A stretch of DNA of 16,392 nt from Candidatus Onthocola stercoravium (GTDB taxonomy: Bacteria; Bacillota_I; Bacilli_A; RF39; UBA660), in the NCBI GenBank assembly GCA_018711775.1, contig DVHV01000067.1:1-16392 (forward strand), given 5' to 3'. This document shows, piece by piece, positions 15,235-16,392 of this stretch (the stretch's first letter is position 1; every line of letters starts with the position of its first letter). The notes below the pieces were generated by a model. The model saw only the letters and a list, made by a program, of their open reading frames with translations. It was not told where the DNA came from and ran no database searches. The position numbers were made by a program, and so were the translations under genes.

Positions 15235-15263
15235 AAATTTATGAATAAGGAGGAATTTAATTT

Positions 15264-15518
15264 ATGAAGGAAGCGACTGGAGAACTAAATATGACTGTTG
15301 TAACTGTAGTTGCTATAGCAGCAGTTGCGGCATTCTTCTATGCCTTTGTTTGGCCAGCTATTCAAAGTAGTATTGAATCAAATACTAGATGTGCTGCGGC
15401 TCAAAATTGTCAATGTAGTGGTGATGAATGTGAATGTCAATATCTTGATCCAGAAACCAATCAATATGTAGATATAACATGTCCAAACAATGATACAACT
15501 GGTTCAAATATTGATTAA
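15264..15518 (+). CDS. Cysteine-rich mini-pilin, copy 1
   Basis: This 84-residue protein begins MKEATGELNM, followed by a hydrophobic helix (about 11-29) ending in WP (30-31). A short outer part holds six cysteines (43, 49, 51, 56, 58, 73). This is the shape of an Flp-type Tad pilin, a brief leader plus a hydrophobic assembly helix, but with an unusual Cys-rich head instead of the small head of classical Flp. The first ten residues are identical to the next gene. There is no canonical G|xxxxE processing site: E7 follows G6 directly, and would be residue +5 only if cleavage fell after K2. It is probably a major or minor pilin made in excess from its own promoter. An alternative is a small secreted Cys-rich peptide. 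Confidence 0.7.
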   Translation: MKEATGELNMTVVTVVAIAAVAAFFYAFVWPAIQSSIESNTRCAAAQNCQCSGDECECQYLDPETNQYVDITCPNNDTTGSNID

Positions 15519-15547
15519 TAATCTAGTAAAAAGAGAGGTAATAATTA

Positions 15548-15799
15548 ATGAAAGAGGCAACCGGGGAATTAAATATGGCAGTTGTTGTTGCGATAGCAAT
15601 TGGTATCTTGGCTGTCTTTTTTTTCAGTTATATATGGCCAATTTTGGATGGGAATTTTGAACGAAATGCCCAATGTGATAAAGCAGCATGCAATTGTAGT
15701 GAAGAAACTAGGGTAGTTGAAAATGGGGTTGAATATTGTACAGAATGTTCCATTGATGGAGAAATAGTTCCTGATATGAAATGCGTTTATAAAGGATAG
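15548..15799 (+). CDS. Cysteine-rich mini-pilin, copy 2
   Basis: This 83-residue protein shares the N-terminal MKEATGELNM, the hydrophobic helix (about 11-29) and WP at 30-31 with copy 1. Its head also has six cysteines (43, 48, 50, 64, 67, 79), but in a different spacing, so the head has diverged while the leader and helix are kept. Six of the first ten codons differ between copies, all synonymously. It sits 29 bp after copy 1 with AAGAGAGG upstream, and no separate promoter is seen, so the two are probably co-transcribed. The two pilins may co-assemble, with disulfides bracing the fibre outside the cell. Confidence 0.7.
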   Translation: MKEATGELNMAVVVAIAIGILAVFFFSYIWPILDGNFERNAQCDKAACNCSEETRVVENGVEYCTECSIDGEIVPDMKCVYKG

Positions 15800-15808
15800 T
15801 GAGGTAAA

Positions 15809-16392
15809 GTGAGAGAATCAATTAGTGTAACAACGATTTTTCAAATTGTAATTCTATTTATTTTATTGTTTACTGCGATAATGTGTTTAACCATTAATAA
15901 CTCTAATGCTTTTGGGGTAAAGGATGAAATCGTTAATATAATTGAAATGAATAATGGTGATTATTTAAGTGATGATAACTATAGTTTAAGCGAAGAAATA
16001 GTAGAATCAATATCTGCTGCATCTTATAGAACTACAGGTATATGTGAAGAAGGTTACAGCGGCTTTGAAAGAAATGGCCAACCAGTAGGTAATGGTGAAA
16101 GAGCTTCGGTTTGCATAAAGGAAGTTAATGTAACTGAAGGAATTGATAAATATTTATCAGATGAACTAGGTAGTAACACTGTTGCTCAAGATGAATTTGT
16201 TAATGGAAGCTATTTTCAAATTATTTTATTCTATCAACTAGATTTACCAGTAATTAGACAAGTTTACAATTTCCAAACCAAAGGTGAAACTAGAATAATT
16301 TATTTGGAAGAAAGAAGTACCAATGCCTCTAATGCTCCAAGTTCTGGTGGAAGTGGTTCAAGAGATGATAATAGTAATAACAATAATAGTAG
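15809..16392 (+). CDS. TadE-like single-span protein, cut by window edge
   Basis: This partial gene is open for 194 codons to the window end. It starts at GTG 15809, with GAGG at 15801-15804, only 4 bases upstream and 9 bp after copy 2 of the mini-pilin. It has a short basic start (VRESISVT), one hydrophobic helix (about 8-28) and a folded outer region (about 30-170) with two cysteines (SYRTTGICEE and ERASVCIK). The visible part ends in a low-complexity Ser/Gly/Asn tail. Size and topology fit a minor pseudopilin of the TadE/TadF type, parallel to the protein at 10348-10758. Its C-terminus is outside the window, so the final length is unknown. Confidence 0.65.
   Translation, partial: MRESISVTTIFQIVILFILLFTAIMCLTINNSNAFGVKDEIVNIIEMNNGDYLSDDNYSLSEEIVESISAASYRTTGICEEGYSGFERNGQPVGNGERASVCIKEVNVTEGIDKYLSDELGSNTVAQDEFVNGSYFQIILFYQLDLPVIRQVYNFQTKGETRIIYLEERSTNASNAPSSGGSGSRDDNSNNNNS

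Overview
The window is AT-rich DNA with tightly packed genes, AAGGAGG-type ribosome binding sites and standard stop codons. TGA ends two genes in ATGA overlaps, and every tryptophan in the long reading frames is TGG. Together with the surface-protein and pilus genes, this suggests a low-GC monoderm of the Bacillota (class Bacilli, plausibly an uncultured gut lineage of the RF39/Mollicutes-like kind). The taxonomic call is an inference from style, not from a marker gene.

Layout. (1) 1-2442 looks like accessory DNA. It holds a GHKL-type ATPase fused to an HExxH metallopeptidase-like domain (106-1524), a convergent zinc-ribbon protein (1559-2170), and a fossil of an ABC-transporter permease C-terminus (2236-2421) that still carries its terminator. 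(2) 2443-2864 has no convincing gene: only hairpins, a 13-bp tandem repeat, a short minus-strand reading frame and a terminator. (3) 2922-5171 is a three-gene operon of cytosolic proteins of unknown function, driven by a near-consensus promoter. Two of the three carry a shared helical repeat of about 30 residues that resembles mTERF repeats. (4) 5191-6009 (minus) is a membrane-anchored metallophosphoesterase-like protein that has lost several metal ligands. It shares one bidirectional terminator with the operon it converges on. (5) 6127-16392 is a long co-directional cluster running off the right edge.

The cluster in (5) encodes a Tad-like (type IVc) pilus or secretion machine of monoderm type: two tandem CpaB/RcpC-like SAF-domain proteins, a CpaF/TadA-type ATPase, TadB- and TadC-like membrane proteins, two tiny cysteine-rich pilin-like proteins with an identical N-terminus and their own strong promoter, and two TadE-like single-span proteins (one cut by the window edge). 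Ahead of the machine, in the same operon, lie a single-span surface protein and a 1154-residue secreted protein. The latter's N-terminal domain looks like a thioester adhesin domain, and it also has a dense cysteine cluster. The simplest reading is that the Tad-like machine assembles a short cysteine-rich pilus and that the large secreted protein is displayed on or by it. No secretin, no prepilin peptidase and no TadZ are present in the window. The absence of a secretin fits a single-membrane cell.

The most interesting leads are the thioester-like protein with Asn where Gln is expected, the mini-pilins with a non-canonical processing site, the GHKL/HExxH fusion, and the mTERF-like repeats in a bacterial operon.
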